Shown piece after piece: positions 63,909 through 64,000 of a stretch of 64,000 nucleotides of DNA (positions are counted from its first letter, which is position 1; every line of letters starts with the position of its first letter). The stretch spans positions 6,455,908 through 6,519,907 of the forward strand of contig NC_087082.1 of the NCBI RefSeq assembly GCF_026151205.1. Direction: 5' to 3'. Origin of the DNA: Bolinopsis microptera. Lineage: Eukaryota > Ctenophora > Tentaculata > Lobata > Bolinopsidae. The notes under the pieces are model-generated. The model saw only the letters and a list, made by a program, of their open reading frames with translations. It searched no databases and was not told the origin of the DNA. Made by a program: the position numbers and the translations under genes.

Positions 63909-64000
63909 GTAAGTTTAGTTCTTTTTTAATAAATGTAACTTTCTTGTTAGATCTTCCCGTTTTTACACCGAACATAAGCGTTTCTAGTTTTGACTTTTGT

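Overview
The window is animal nuclear DNA: AT-rich, dense in introns with GT-AG borders, full of satellites, fold-back elements and non-LTR retrotransposon debris. It is dominated by one very large plus-strand gene, a fibrocystin-L (PKHD1L1)-like single-pass membrane protein. I placed 58 coding exons between 13924 and 63908 (about 8.5 kb of coding sequence, about 2,840 residues). Reading phase agrees at every exon junction; exon 38 carries an internal 1-nt frame break and exon 9 depends on the choice of acceptor. The gene enters from the left without a start codon and leaves to the right after the membrane segment and part of the cytoplasmic tail. The protein order is IPT/TIG repeats, G8 domain 1, parallel beta-helix (PbH1) region 1, G8 domain 2, PbH1 region 2, a furin-type site, SEA-like regions, a transmembrane helix and a basic tail. 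The organism cannot be named from this sequence. A non-bilaterian marine animal (cnidarian- or ctenophore-like) is a guess, based on intron density, genes nested in introns and the LINE types.

Layout. 1-943: non-coding, with the end of a dispersed repeat and a short minisatellite. 944-13680: about 205 copies of a 62-bp satellite, upstream of the first visible exon. 13924-17008: IPT exons. 17009-25399: an 8.4-kb intron holding a minus-strand LINE ORF1-type gene and an intronless plus-strand class A GPCR. 25400-30190: more IPT exons, with repeats at several borders. 30951-34441: G8-1 and the first PbH1 exons. 35007-35810: a broken minus-strand gene inside an intron. 36267-41337: rest of PbH1-1, G8-2 and the start of PbH1-2. 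41338-46643: intron with a minus-strand sushi-domain gene fragment and a 5'-truncated LINE. 46644-49068: PbH1-2, including a duplicated exon. 49241-52304: about 96 copies of a 32-bp repeat. 52318-57199: C-terminal ectodomain. 57200-63299: intron with a decayed LINE and an unidentified ORF. 63300-63908: membrane segment and tail.

The most striking pattern is that tandem arrays and short elements in this gene repeatedly sit on, or duplicate, splice sites. A 42-bp array at 28090-29590 repeats the last 27 nt of an exon plus its 5' splice site 35 times and stays in frame. Acceptors are duplicated at 26829/27016, 48510/48541 and 53025/53465. Arrays start exactly at a donor (14444) or run directly into acceptors (30902, 52304, 57080, 63299). 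A 123-nt exon is duplicated in tandem with preserved phase, and the upstream copy is disrupted by a 32-bp insertion flanked by a 10-bp target duplication. That inserted unit also occurs as a tandem array near the left end, which suggests that minisatellite monomers can insert and later amplify.
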